Part shown: positions 32,388-41,536 of the stretch, one piece after another | Numbering within the stretch: position 1 is the first letter of the stretch | Layout of the letters: every line of letters begins with the position of its first letter | Assembly (NCBI GenBank): GCA_034437715.1 | Contig: DAOTTR010000524.1 | Location: 9,067-73,066, forward strand | DNA from: JAHBVH01 sp034437715 | GTDB lineage: Bacteria; Chloroflexota; Anaerolineae; Caldilineales; Caldilineaceae | Direction: 5' to 3' | Length of the DNA stretch: 64,000 bases | Notes under the pieces: model-generated | Told to the model about the DNA's origin: nothing | The model's input: only the letters and a program-made list of their open reading frames with translations | Database searches by the model: none | Position numbers and translations under genes: made by a program

Positions 32388-35300
32388 CCAAAGGCATCCT
32401 CGATCTTCACTAGGGCATTGTTGCCGCGCAGACCGATGAAGACTGTGTTCGTTTGGGAATTCACCGCCACGGGGAAGGGATCAGCGCCCGTCGCGATGGT
32501 AGCGATCACCCGTTCGCTGCTGCCGCTGATCACGCTAAGCGTGCCGGCGGCGGTGTTGACATTGAAAACGTGACCGGTCGTTGGGTTGACAACCAGACCT
32601 GCACCGCCAACTTCGGGGGCTTTTACATTGCCACCATTGCCCACGGCCAAGGTGCGTTCGCGTCCCCACAGTGCATTGATTTCGGGCTTCCAAATGTCTA
32701 CAAACCAACTCGATGCGCTATCGGCATAGACGATATAGAGCCGATTGCGCGCTGGGTTGTAGGCCAGTTCAAAAGGGGTTGTGCCTTCGGGCATGAGCGT
32801 GATCGCCTTAGTCGTCCATGCGCCATTGATTTGGCGGATTTCGGCCAGGTGCCGGGAATCGCGATGAGCAATAAAAATGCGATTGTTGATGGTGTCGGCG
32901 GCAATGCCAAAGGGACCAGAGCCGCCCGATGGGAGATCGCCGATCAGGTTCAATCCTTGAATGAGCGCCACGCGGCTATTGGTGCGCACGGTTATAAAGA
33001 CGGAATCCAAGCCGGGCAAAATCTCCATGAGCGCCGGGTTGCCGCCAACGGCCAACTTGGTCAGGAGGGCCAGCGAAGTAGCGTCATAGATCCACACATC
33101 ACCGCCGGCATAGTTGCTGACATAGACGCGCTCGGTGCTTTCATTGACAACCACACCCCACGGCTCATCGCCGGTCACCGTCTGCGAGATGACCGTGTTG
33201 GTCTGTGGATCGATCACCAACAACTGATCATTGTCGCGACTGGTGGTGTAGAGCAGGTTACGTCCTTCGTGGACGGCCATGCCTTTGGGATGATCCAACT
33301 CGGACAGGGGGCAACCGATGGGTGGCGGGCAAGGCGCAGGTGGTGGCAGGGGGACGTTGATAATCGGCAGGAAGTAGATATTGACCACGACAATCGCCGT
33401 ATCTTGATCGGTCACGGTTTGACCGGCAGTACCCACGCCTGTAACAATCGCAGTATTGGTGGTTGTCTGGATAATGATCGTGGCACAGGTGTAGATCCAC
33501 GTTTCGGTCAGATCCAGCATGTTGTCGCCATTCGTGTCGCCGCGCACATAGCTGACGGGGCTGCATTTGTCATCCGTCACCACAATTTGGCTGAGCGGAT
33601 CATCCCCCACATTGGTCACTGTGTAGGTGTAGACCACGGTTTCACCCCGTGTGACAACGTCACGCGACGCCACTTTAACAATCCCAATGGCGGGGTTGAT
33701 CGGAACAGCCACGCCCCAATAGTGGCTAGGGTCTTGTGCTGCGATACTATCGCCGTCGGCGTCTGTGCCGCGCACGGTGCCAATGTTGCTGTATTGACCG
33801 AGGATCGCAATGCCCGTTGCTTGATAAGTCCAGGTTTCGGTCGTCTCCAATATGCCGTTGGCATTGGTATCCCCATCCACGTAGATCGGTGTTACGCCGG
33901 TCACATTGTCGGTCACACTGATATTTGTGACGGTGATGGGGCCGGTGTTGCGCACGACATAGGTCCAGGTGACGGGGTCACCCACCTGAATTTCTGGGCC
34001 GGTGGGCGTGTCGGCATCGTCGCCATTGGTGGCCTTTTCAATGGTTAACACTGGGTCCAAATCGATGGGCGTCTCGACCTCGGCCTGTTTTTCCTCATCG
34101 TTGGCCGTGACAATCGCCACGTTGCGCACCCGCGTCACCGCTGGCGGCAGTGGATTGTCGATCAGCGCATCAAAAGTGACAGTAAAAACGCCCTGCACTG
34201 GCAGCGTGCCCAGGTTGATGCCGCCTTCATCGAGCGGAAAGGGTGTGCCGGTCGTGTCATCCGTCAGTCTATAGAATTCACCGTTGTTGTTAAAGAGACT
34301 GGTGCTGATGACATAGCTGGTGTGCAGCGGCACCTCATCGCGCAAGCTAACACCATCAATGGGGACGCGGGCGGTATTGCGGATCACAATGGTGTAGCGC
34401 AGCGTGTCGCCTGGGTTGGCCTCGCCATCATTGTTCTGATCGACAAGCACCGTGGCGGCCTTGCCCACAGCAAAGGAAGCCGCGGGTGGCGCAGTAGTGC
34501 CCAGATCCAACCCCGGTTCCCCGGCCGAGGCGATCGTGGGTTCCTGGCCCCAAGCGGCGGCTAATTTCACCTTGAGGAGGTCGCTCAGGGGAAGGTTACA
34601 GACGTAGAGCATCATGCCTGTCTGATCGCCATCACTGTCAAAGACCTTGGCCGACTGAAATTGGTTAAGCGTCAGCAATTGATCATAGCGCATCCCCAAC
34701 GAATCGGTCAGCGGGCCCATATTGTCGCCATTGTAATCCACACAAATGGGTACCGGGCCACTGAAACCATTGGTAAAAACTGGGATCACCCAGACGGGAC
34801 TGCCATTCTCGTTCGGGTTGACACTGCTGAGCGGATCGCGGCCCGCGCCCCAGCCGACCAGGATCTGCTGGGTTAACATACGCTGTGGCACCAGGGCCAG
34901 GCCCCATTCGGCTTTGGAATTGGTATTGACCGGCCCATCAGAATCCACCGCGGCGATGGCCAGGAAGGGCGCGCCATCGGCGGTGTAGAAGTGCGAGCCA
35001 GAGTTATTAGGCACGACCACAAGCCCTGTGTTGCGCGGGGCAACGTTGATCGCTGGTTGTGCACCGGCGGCAGTTTCCCACTGCACATTCATGGCATTGG
35101 GGCCAGGGTTGTAGAGGAAGACCGTGGTGCCATCCCCGGCGGGTGTGCCGACGGGATTGTAGTAACTGCTGCTCCAACGTTCGGTGGGGAAGAGCGTATA
35201 CCAGCGCGATTCATAGGTGTCACAGACATCGCCGGTGATCATGTAGACTTGCACGGGCGCGCTGGCCGCTAACTTGGTGCCAATATTGATCGTGCCGTTG

Positions 35301-36088
35301 ACCCCACTGTTGATCTGATAGCTCTCTCCCTGGTTGAGCACCGTGAAGCCATCCAAGATGCTGTCACCGTTAAAATCAACGGTCACGGTGGTGTTATCGG
35401 TGGCGGCCATCACCAGTAGCGAGTTGTATTCAAAGAGTTGATTGTAGGCAAGATTTTCACCGACAGGGGTTTCAAAAGTAGCGCCCCAGCTATTGGTATC
35501 GTATACTTCTACTGCACCGGCCAACAGGGTACTAGAGCCGGTGGCCCACCCGGCGCGCGTCATGGCGATAGCATTGCTGGCCGAAACGCGGTCGCCGCCA
35601 TCAAAGTCAATCACGTCGCGCAAGGTGCTGATATCTACTGTATTGTCAAGCACAATCACCGTGCCTGCCCCTAGTAGATCGCTCGTCAACTGGGGCGGCG
35701 CGCCATTGGCGGGGTTGCCATCGCCCCAGATCTGGGTGGTGGATTGTTGTGGGTTGGCGACATCAATTTCAAAACCGTCTTCCCAATGGTCATAATAGAT
35801 GATCGTGCCCTCGGAAATGACCGAAATCGAGATATAGGTGTTGATCGGGTTGGCAACATTGGCCGCAGTGGGACAAGTCTGGTTACTGGGATAAATTGCT
35901 TTAAGGGCGTGATAAATCTGGTCTTCGGGTAGGGGCACATAATAGTGTTGTACCGGCGGCGGATTGGCGGCGAAGGCTGCGCTATAGAAGCCCAGGCTGG
36001 TGAGCATTGTCACCAAGGTGACGGTGATGGCGCGTAGGGATGTTGCCATAGATTGGCGGTGGCATCCATGATTGCCGGCTTTGTGCAT
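32381..36088 (-). CDS. Large secreted surface protein: DUF11 repeats and a YVTN-type beta-propeller
   Basis: 1235 residues with a signal peptide (basic start, then ITVTLVTMLTSLGFYSAAFA). Residues about 45-530 form an N-terminal region rich in Asn/Asp/Thr strands. Three DUF11-like repeats follow (for example NPGDTLRYTIVIRN, VGDPVTWTYVVRNTGP, TRGETVVYTYTVTNVGDDP) with calcium-site-like loops such as DGDTNANGILETTETW and DTNGDNMLDLTETW. A proline hinge (PLPPPAPCPPP) leads to a C-terminal six- or seven-bladed propeller with YVTN/YncE features (VYVSNYAGGDVWIYDA, VIDPQTNTVISQTVTG). No LPXTG or PEP anchor is visible. AGAGGAG is placed before ATG 36088. Likely a cell-surface adhesin or matrix protein. 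Confidence 0.82.
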   Translation of the reverse strand: MHKAGNHGCHRQSMATSLRAITVTLVTMLTSLGFYSAAFAANPPPVQHYYVPLPEDQIYHALKAIYPSNQTCPTAANVANPINTYISISVISEGTIIYYDHWEDGFEIDVANPQQSTTQIWGDGNPANGAPPQLTSDLLGAGTVIVLDNTVDISTLRDVIDFDGGDRVSASNAIAMTRAGWATGSSTLLAGAVEVYDTNSWGATFETPVGENLAYNQLFEYNSLLVMAATDNTTVTVDFNGDSILDGFTVLNQGESYQINSGVNGTINIGTKLAASAPVQVYMITGDVCDTYESRWYTLFPTERWSSSYYNPVGTPAGDGTTVFLYNPGPNAMNVQWETAAGAQPAINVAPRNTGLVVVPNNSGSHFYTADGAPFLAIAAVDSDGPVNTNSKAEWGLALVPQRMLTQQILVGWGAGRDPLSSVNPNENGSPVWVIPVFTNGFSGPVPICVDYNGDNMGPLTDSLGMRYDQLLTLNQFQSAKVFDSDGDQTGMMLYVCNLPLSDLLKVKLAAAWGQEPTIASAGEPGLDLGTTAPPAASFAVGKAATVLVDQNNDGEANPGDTLRYTIVIRNTARVPIDGVSLRDEVPLHTSYVISTSLFNNNGEFYRLTDDTTGTPFPLDEGGINLGTLPVQGVFTVTFDALIDNPLPPAVTRVRNVAIVTANDEEKQAEVETPIDLDPVLTIEKATNGDDADTPTGPEIQVGDPVTWTYVVRNTGPITVTNISVTDNVTGVTPIYVDGDTNANGILETTETWTYQATGIAILGQYSNIGTVRGTDADGDSIAAQDPSHYWGVAVPINPAIGIVKVASRDVVTRGETVVYTYTVTNVGDDPLSQIVVTDDKCSPVSYVRGDTNGDNMLDLTETWIYTCATIIIQTTTNTAIVTGVGTAGQTVTDQDTAIVVVNIYFLPIINVPLPPPAPCPPPIGCPLSELDHPKGMAVHEGRNLLYTTSRDNDQLLVIDPQTNTVISQTVTGDEPWGVVVNESTERVYVSNYAGGDVWIYDATSLALLTKLAVGGNPALMEILPGLDSVFITVRTNSRVALIQGLNLIGDLPSGGSGPFGIAADTINNRIFIAHRDSRHLAEIRQINGAWTTKAITLMPEGTTPFELAYNPARNRLYIVYADSASSWFVDIWKPEINALWGRERTLAVGNGGNVKAPEVGGAGLVVNPTTGHVFNVNTAAGTLSVISGSSERVIATIATGADPFPVAVNSQTNTVFIGLRGNNALVKIEDAFGE

Positions 36089-36305
36089 CTGCTTATCTCC
36101 TCTGGTGTGGTCAGGCTACAAGTAGGTTTTGCTGCTTGGATGATTATATAGCGAATCGATGTGGAAAGAACACGGGATTTTGCTGACAAACTGGTACAGA
36201 TCAAGACGGTAGTACGGATAAATAGAAACGCTGAAACAAGGCTAATTTTGGCATAATTCGCAATGGCAGTATTAACGCTGATGCTTCCTACCTAATTTTT
36301 TCGTA

Positions 36306-36340
36306 ACGATTCAGCCGGGAACGCGATTGGCCTGAATCGT
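36306..36340. other. Hairpin in the 36089-36626 gap
   Basis: ACGATTCAG and CTGAATCGT pair across a 17-base loop. No T run follows. It lies just before repeat family C. The first 200 bases of this gap hold the upstream region of the surface-protein gene, with no clear promoter. Confidence 0.4.
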
Positions 36341-36344
36341 AGGA

Positions 36345-36558
36345 CAACGTTAAATTTCATCACATGCTGCTCTGAATAAATTCAGAGCCTAGTAGATCCC
36401 GGCGTAAATAAGGTACCCTATTTTTACCATGATGTACACGAGTAACGTGCCTGATTAACTACCGTGGTATCTACGCCCAACTGTACTAGGATAGAAAACG
36501 TGTTTAAACACGTTTCCCGTCGCAGGTGTTGAATGAATTCAACACGAATTTAACGTTG
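36345..36558 (+). repeat. Palindromic element family C, copy 1, interrupted by element A
   Basis: The ends are perfect 12-base inverted repeats, CAACGTTAAATT and AATTTAACGTTG. Inside are three hairpins: CTCTGAAT with ATTCAGAG, ACGTGTTTAAACACGT, and GTGTTGAAT with ATTCAACAC. Without the 97 inserted bases of element A it is 117 bases, the same length as the uninterrupted copy at 46931-47047. It lies upstream of the dioxygenase gene. Confidence 0.82.
36389..36489 (+). repeat. MITE-like element family A, copy 2 (inserted in element C)
   Basis: 101 bases, flanked by CTAG on both sides, dividing element C. At the matching place the other copy of C reads CTGG once, so the insertion added 97 bases and probably duplicated a CTAG target. 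The sequence is nearly identical to copy 1 at 1767-1867 in reverse. Family IS701-type elements are known for a 4-base YTAR target duplication, which would fit; no transposase is present. Confidence 0.85.
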
Positions 36559-36626
36559 GCGTGATAGTTACTTTTTTTCTATTTTCTATAACGATTCATC
36601 GTTTATCGACAATTGAGGAGGAACCG

Positions 36627-37415
36627 ATGTTAACGCAAGAACAGATTGACTTTTATCACGCGAATGGCTATCTGCGCATTCCCCAAGTTTTTACCCCAGC
36701 CGAGACCAATGAGCTGGCCGACGAACTCGACCGCCTGGTGCAAGATTGGGCGATCACCAGCGCTGGCTGGAGCGGCCCCTGGCGGCAAGCCTACATGGAC
36801 CCAGAGACTGAGAAGAAGGTCAAGTTGACGGCCATGCATGATCTGCATTTCTACTCCGCCGCCTGGTGCCGGGCGGTGACCAATCCCAAGTTGGCCGAAG
36901 CGATCAGCGATCTGCTTGGTTCCAGTGTGGAATTGCATCACTCGACCATGCACATCAAGCCGCCCCAATCGGGCCACCCTTTTCCCATGCACCAGGATCA
37001 GCCTTTCTATGAGCACACCAATGGCAGCTATGTCGATGTGTTGGTACATCTGGATGACACATTTCACGAAAATGGCGAAATTCGCTTTCTAGCTGGCTCG
37101 CATAAAGATGGCGCGCTGACCCATATCACCCAGACCGAAGCGGGGCCCTGCTCACCGCACCTGCCCACTGATCTCTACAAGCTGGAAGATACCGTGCCCG
37201 TACCGGCCAAACGGGGTGATGTGGTGGTCTTTAGCATCAACACCATTCACGGCTCGTATATCAATACGACCAAGCAGCCGCGCCGTATGGTGCGCGTTGG
37301 CTATCGCGATCCCCAGAATCAGCAGACACGCGGGCAAAGCTTTGGGCGACCCGGCTTGATCGTACAGGGCTATCGCGACCGCCGCGAAGGGCAACCGCTG
37401 TTTAAGCAGGATTAA
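36627..37415 (+). CDS. Phytanoyl-CoA dioxygenase (PhyH) family protein
   Basis: A 2-oxoglutarate/Fe(II) oxygenase of 262 residues. The iron ligands are the His and Asp of MHQDQPFYE and the distal His of NTIHGSYIN; the 2-oxoglutarate Arg is in RRMVRVGYRDP. The N-terminus LTQEQIDFYHANGYLRIPQVF is the usual PhyH start. GAGGAGG lies before ATG 36627. Family members hydroxylate lipids, amino acids, ectoine or natural products, so the substrate is open. It sits alone behind repeat C/A and before repeat B. Confidence 0.92.
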   Translation: MLTQEQIDFYHANGYLRIPQVFTPAETNELADELDRLVQDWAITSAGWSGPWRQAYMDPETEKKVKLTAMHDLHFYSAAWCRAVTNPKLAEAISDLLGSSVELHHSTMHIKPPQSGHPFPMHQDQPFYEHTNGSYVDVLVHLDDTFHENGEIRFLAGSHKDGALTHITQTEAGPCSPHLPTDLYKLEDTVPVPAKRGDVVVFSINTIHGSYINTTKQPRRMVRVGYRDPQNQQTRGQSFGRPGLIVQGYRDRREGQPLFKQD

Positions 37416-37425
37416 GGATTGTATC

Positions 37426-37536
37426 AGACCTTATTCCGATTTAATTTTGTGCATTCGTAGGTGCGGTTTGTAACCGCACCTACAAGAACAATTGCCCTTG
37501 GTTTTGTTGCCGAAATAACAAAGCGGAATAATCTCT
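37426..37536 (+). repeat. Inverted-repeat element family B, copy 2 (short form)
   Basis: A 111-base version with only one GTAGGTGCGGTTTGTAACCG-type palindrome between the same ends as copies at 23733-23883 and 60594-60744. It begins 11 bases after the dioxygenase stop, where it may end transcription. Confidence 0.78.
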
Positions 37537-37655
37537 ATCCAATGACGGTCACTCTCTGGCATGGGTATTGTATTACCTAATAAACGACAGTGAGCGTCAT
37601 TTTTCGGATAGGCTCATCGTTGCAAAGATGAGCATTCAGCGTAGAAAGCGATTTC

Positions 37656-38594
37656 ATGCAAGCCGTCAAACGTAATGCATCCACCCCCTGGAGAAGCAAT
37701 GCCTGGTTTGGCTGGACATTGGCCATCCTCGCCTCATTTTCGTTTAGTTTTGCCCCGCCCATTGCGCGTGGTGTGATCCTCGCGGGGATGGATTCCACCA
37801 CGGTGCTCGTGTTGCGGCTCTGTCTGGCTACGCTCTTTTTTGGCTTGACGATTCTCTTGATGAATCCGCAGCTTTTTAAGGTTTCGCGCCAGACGTTGTT
37901 GGTCACGAGCTTTGCCGGTGCGACCAATGGGTTTGGCATGTTGTTCTTTTTCTGGGCGCTCGAAGTGGTGGATGCCTCGATTTCCTCCATGATCATTTCC
38001 CTGATTCCGCTGGTGGTCTTGTCGCTATTGGCGCTGCGCGGCGAGCGTTTCACCTATCGCCACCTGATCCGGTTGGGCTTGGGCTTGGGCGGCGTCTACT
38101 TGTTGATCGGGCCCGGTGGCTCGGTCGATCCACATGGCATCTTGCTGTTGGTGATCTCGATCTTCTGCTTTTCCTGTCATATTGTCATGTTGCAGTGGTA
38201 TCTAAAAGGTCAGGATTTTCGCACCATCTCCTTTTACATTTCGGTGGGCATGACCACCGTCGTCACGCTTTATTGGGCAATCCGCGGTGTTGCGTGGCAA
38301 ACACCGGGCGTGCAAAGTTGGCTGCTGGTTTTTGCCCTAGCCTTTCTGAGCACCTTTCTGGCCCGTCTCTTTTTTGTCGCTGCTGTGGATCGCATTGGCG
38401 GTGGACAAATGACCTTGCTCACGCCCATGGAGACACTGCTGACGGTCTTTTGGTCTTTGATCTTCCTGCACGAACGCTTCTCGCCCCTGCAATGGGTGGG
38501 CGGCGCGCTAGTGCTGTCAAGCGCGCTCATGGCCATTCAGCGGCTCAACCTAGCCAAATGGCGACCGCGCTGGCGCAACTGGGCGCGGGTATAA
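37656..38594 (+). CDS. EamA/DMT-family transporter
   Basis: 312 residues with ten predicted membrane helices in two EamA repeats, as in drug/metabolite transporters. The first helix is WFGWTLAILASFSFSFAPPIA, and LTPMETLLTVFWSLIFLHERFS is the conserved second-repeat motif with the helix-ending Glu. The end is basic (WRPRWRNWARV), placing it in the cytoplasm. Substrate is unknown; family members move amino acids, nucleosides or metabolites. The ATG at 37656 is not preceded by a good ribosome-binding site. A stretch of about 80 bases and element A follow. Confidence 0.9.
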   Translation: MQAVKRNASTPWRSNAWFGWTLAILASFSFSFAPPIARGVILAGMDSTTVLVLRLCLATLFFGLTILLMNPQLFKVSRQTLLVTSFAGATNGFGMLFFFWALEVVDASISSMIISLIPLVVLSLLALRGERFTYRHLIRLGLGLGGVYLLIGPGGSVDPHGILLLVISIFCFSCHIVMLQWYLKGQDFRTISFYISVGMTTVVTLYWAIRGVAWQTPGVQSWLLVFALAFLSTFLARLFFVAAVDRIGGGQMTLLTPMETLLTVFWSLIFLHERFSPLQWVGGALVLSSALMAIQRLNLAKWRPRWRNWARV

Positions 38595-38676
38595 GCGCCG
38601 ATCTGGGGTTGTCTTACCCATGCAGACTGACTATAATAAAACGGATACAAAAGGAGATAGACGATTTCTGAGCTGA

Positions 38677-38778
38677 CTAGTAGATCCCGGCGTAAATAAG
38701 GCACCCTACTTTTACGCTGATGTACACGGGTAAACGTGCCTTATTGACTGCCGTGGTATCTACGCCCAACTGTACTAG
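38677..38778 (+). repeat. MITE-like element family A, copy 3
   Basis: 102 bases, the same orientation as copy 2 and flanked by CTAG. It has about ten differences from copy 2, so it is an older or independent insertion. It ends four bases before the first readable codon of the toxin remnant, and may have cut that gene. Confidence 0.82.
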
Positions 38779-38782
38779 GGCA

Positions 38783-38991
38783 ATGCTTGTCCATTCAAGG
38801 GTGATCGCTAAAGGAAATCGAATTCGTGAACTCAATCGCCTGATCGAAAGTTATGGGGGCACAAAGTCTGGCTAGGTGAAAAAAGCAGTCCCCGTTTGGA
38901 AATTGATCATGTTCAGTACGAGTATCACTGGTACGAACATCATGGCATTGGACGTTTTGAATTGAAACGGGAACAGGTGACTCCAAAATGA
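38783..38991 (+). pseudogene. Remnant C-terminal tip of a polymorphic-toxin-like protein
   Basis: Two frames join to give one plausible protein end. Frame one reads IAKGNRIRELNRLIESYGG then TKSG and stops at TAG 38873-38875. From 38869 the other frame reads WLGEKSSPRLEIDHVQYEYH, then WYEHHGIGRFELKREQVTPK, and stops at 38989-38991. A single-base loss near 38868 would restore it. The stop TGA overlaps the ATG of the next gene in ATGA, as in toxin-immunity pairs. The upstream body of the toxin is missing; element A lies there instead. The toxin class is inferred from the layout and from memory of similar Rhs-tip sequences. Confidence 0.5.
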
Positions 38992-39323
38992 TTGTAAAAT
39001 TGCGCGATCGAAATCCCAATTACCCCGATTTAACCCCACGACAGCCCTATGCTGTGATTGGAATTGAAGCTGACGATTATCGCCTCTTGAATGATCAGGG
39101 CCGACCTTTCCTCTACCCCAGTGATCAACTTGAACTGATTGATGCGCGCGAACCGCGCGACTGGGTAACTGAGTATGGTGCTGATGGTGAGCGATATGCC
39201 TATCCTCCCGCTCTAAACGAACCGGGATTTTTTGAGGATTTCTTTGACGATCAGGTTTCCGCAGTTGCCACCTTTTGGCATGTTATTAATCAAGCGTTGA
39301 CAGCAATGCCAGCGACTGTCTAA
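38988..39323 (+). CDS. Immunity-like protein, possible orphan partner of the toxin remnant
   Basis: 111 residues, acidic, with no signal peptide. The start MIVKLRDRNPNYPDLTP and LIGIEADDYRLLNDQG-like strand (here VIGIEADDYRLLNDQGRPFL), then DWVTEYGADGERYAYPP and FFEDFFD resemble small immunity proteins found beside Rhs or HNH-type toxins. The frame is intact while its upstream partner is broken, so it is an orphan immunity gene or has been kept as protection. The start overlaps the stop of the remnant by ATGA. The methyltransferase gene begins two bases after its stop. Confidence 0.55.
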   Translation: MIVKLRDRNPNYPDLTPRQPYAVIGIEADDYRLLNDQGRPFLYPSDQLELIDAREPRDWVTEYGADGERYAYPPALNEPGFFEDFFDDQVSAVATFWHVINQALTAMPATV

Positions 39324-39325
39324 CC

Positions 39326-40129
39326 ATGGATGAACTTGCCCGCTACAACCAAGCGCGTTGGGATGAACTGGCGCGCGCGCGCTTAGAATTTACGCTGCCA
39401 CTCTTGGATTTGACGCCCGCCAGTGCGCGCCAACGGATTGATCCGGAAAATATGTTTGGCGCGTTGGCGGGCAAACAAGTGCTCTGCTTGGCGACCGGCG
39501 GCGGGCAACAATCGGCCATGTTCGGCTTGCTGGGCGCGGCAGTCACGGTCTTGGATTTATCGGCGACCCAGTTGCAACGCGATGCAGAAGCTGCCACCCA
39601 TTACGGATACCCTGTGCGCACCTTCCAGGGCGATATGCGCGACCTATCGATGTTTGCCGACGCTCGCTTTGATCTGGTCTACCAAGCTTATTCGATCAAC
39701 TTTGTGCCCGCGGTGCAATCTGTTTTTCGTGAAGTAGCGCGCGTGTTGCGCATGGGGGGGCTCTATCAACTGCAATGGGCCAATCCCTTTACGCAAAGTG
39801 TCGATGATCAGGCATGGGATGGCGAAACCTATCTGCTTCATCATCCCTATATTGACGGCTTTGAAACATCGACATACTATCCCACCTGGGATATTGAAGA
39901 CGCCGATGGCAGTTGGCAGCAGATTCCTAGCCCGCGCGAATTTCGCCATACCTTGGGCACGGTGGTCAATGAATTGGTGGCCAATCGTTTTGTGATTACA
40001 CGGCTACGCGAGGCCACGAGCACCGCGCCGAATCCAGCGCCGGGCACTTGGGAACATTATCAATCGGTCGCGCCCCCCTATCTCACCATTTGGTCGCGGC
40101 TGCGACCAGATATTTTACTGCAACCATAA
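39326..40129 (+). CDS. Class I SAM-dependent methyltransferase
   Basis: 267 residues. Motif I is VLCLATGGGQQSAMF, the acidic end of the second strand is VTVLDLSATQLQRD, motif III is FDLVYQAYSINFVPA and the post-motif is VARVLRMGGLYQLQWANPF. The glycine loop (ATGGGQQ) is typical of small-molecule methyltransferases in the UbiE/MenG superfamily. The acceptor is unknown. It starts two bases after the immunity-like gene and ends 34 bases before the aminotransferase gene, so it may belong with either. Confidence 0.85.
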   Translation: MDELARYNQARWDELARARLEFTLPLLDLTPASARQRIDPENMFGALAGKQVLCLATGGGQQSAMFGLLGAAVTVLDLSATQLQRDAEAATHYGYPVRTFQGDMRDLSMFADARFDLVYQAYSINFVPAVQSVFREVARVLRMGGLYQLQWANPFTQSVDDQAWDGETYLLHHPYIDGFETSTYYPTWDIEDADGSWQQIPSPREFRHTLGTVVNELVANRFVITRLREATSTAPNPAPGTWEHYQSVAPPYLTIWSRLRPDILLQP

Positions 40130-40163
40130 ACCTATCACCTTGATCGGAAAGTTTGTTACGACG

Positions 40164-41471
40164 ATGACGAACCGTGCTGAAACGCTCTATGAAACCGCCC
40201 AGCAACTGTTGCCTGGCGGGGTGACTGCTTCTTTTCGTGTGAATCGCGCCATCGGACGGCCCTTTTATGTGGCGTGCGGCGATGGGCCGTACGTCTATGA
40301 TCTCGACGGCCAGCAATTTGTCGATATGTGTACCTCGCATGGCGCGTCGCTGTTGGGCCACAACCATCCCCAACTCAAGGCGGCGGTGGCCCAAGCGCTC
40401 GATTTGGGCATCATCTGCTCCTATGAAAGTGAACATCATACCGCGCTGGCGCAACAGGTGTGTAAGATGGTGCCCTGCGCGGAAATGGTACGCTTTGCTG
40501 GCTCGGGCACAGAGACGGTGATGCACGCGCTGCGGCTGGCGCGCACCGTCACCAGGCGTGAGCGCATCATCAAGTTCGAGGGGCACTTTCATGGCTACAG
40601 TGACGCGCTCAACTACAGCGTGTCGCCGCCGCTGACCGAGGCCGGTCCGGTGGACGCGCCCCATGCCTATCCCGAATCGGGCGGAATGCCCGCACACAAC
40701 AGTGAACAAATCATTGTGGTGCCCTTCAACGATGTACCGGCGCTAGAGACAGCCTTTGCCTTGTACGGCAGAGAAGTGGCGGCGCTGATCATGGAGCCGA
40801 TCAACTATGACCAGGGCTGTATTCTGCCAGAGCCAGGTTTTGCCCAGCGCTGCCGCGAGCTGTGCGACGCGCATGGCGTGCTGCTCTTTTTTGATGAAGT
40901 CTTGACCGCCTTTCGTATGGCCCCCGGCGGCGCACAACAATATCTGGGCGTGACGCCCGATCTCTGTGTGTTGGGCAAGGCTTTTGGCGCGGGGATGCCG
41001 ATCAGCGCGTTGGCGGGTACGCGCGCCGTGATGCAGGGGTTGAAACCGCTGGGCACCAGCGAAATGAGTGGCACCTTTTTGGCCCATCTCACGGGTGTAC
41101 TGGCTGCATCCGCTGCCCTGACCGAATATCGCACGCCCGGTTTCTATGAACGGATGGATGCGGTGGGCGAACATTTCTATTCGGGCTTCCAAGCGTTGAT
41201 TGATCAGAGTGGTGTCCCGCTTCGCCTGCAACACCTGGGGCCGCGTTTTGGCCTTTATTTTGGTGTGCAGGAGCCGGTGACCAACTATCGCCAAGCTGCC
41301 CAGAAAAATCGCGCCATGGAATTGACCTTTATCAAAGGGTGCATTGCGCGTGGGGTCTACTTCCATCCGTCGCCCCACCATGGCTTTTCGGCGGCCCATA
41401 CCGAAGCCGATATGGATCGCGTGTTGACCGCCGTGGAAGGTGCATTGGCCGAGGTGAAGCGCGAGTTTTAA
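40164..41471 (+). CDS. Class III PLP aminotransferase (glutamate-1-semialdehyde aminomutase-like)
   Basis: 435 residues. The class III signature runs LLFFDEVLTAFR, then PDLCVLGKAFGAGMPISALAG, where the Lys of GKAFG binds pyridoxal phosphate. GSGTETVMHALRLART is the phosphate-cup loop and FEGHFHGYSD the conserved segment before it. It starts MTNRAETLYETAQQLLPGG, like HemL, but the overall sequence and lack of other heme genes argue for a HemL-like paralogue, for example an amino-sugar or beta-amino acid mutase or transaminase. No strong ribosome-binding site is seen before ATG 40164. Confidence 0.88.
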   Translation: MTNRAETLYETAQQLLPGGVTASFRVNRAIGRPFYVACGDGPYVYDLDGQQFVDMCTSHGASLLGHNHPQLKAAVAQALDLGIICSYESEHHTALAQQVCKMVPCAEMVRFAGSGTETVMHALRLARTVTRRERIIKFEGHFHGYSDALNYSVSPPLTEAGPVDAPHAYPESGGMPAHNSEQIIVVPFNDVPALETAFALYGREVAALIMEPINYDQGCILPEPGFAQRCRELCDAHGVLLFFDEVLTAFRMAPGGAQQYLGVTPDLCVLGKAFGAGMPISALAGTRAVMQGLKPLGTSEMSGTFLAHLTGVLAASAALTEYRTPGFYERMDAVGEHFYSGFQALIDQSGVPLRLQHLGPRFGLYFGVQEPVTNYRQAAQKNRAMELTFIKGCIARGVYFHPSPHHGFSAAHTEADMDRVLTAVEGALAEVKREF

Positions 41472-41536
41472 GGCAATTGAGTTACGAAGCAATACAAAGG
41501 AAGACGAATAATCAATAGCCAATGGCTAACGGCTAA

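Noticed and set aside
32453..34048. A 531-codon open frame opposite the large surface-protein gene
   Set aside because: It is antisense to a gene with signal peptide and clear repeat domains. The translation lacks recognisable motifs and has His/Gly/Arg-heavy composition, as expected from the codon bias of the real gene.
40164..41471. Calling this gene hemL
   Set aside because: It has the class III fold and a HemL-like start, but no heme genes are near and the sequence is not close enough to be sure.
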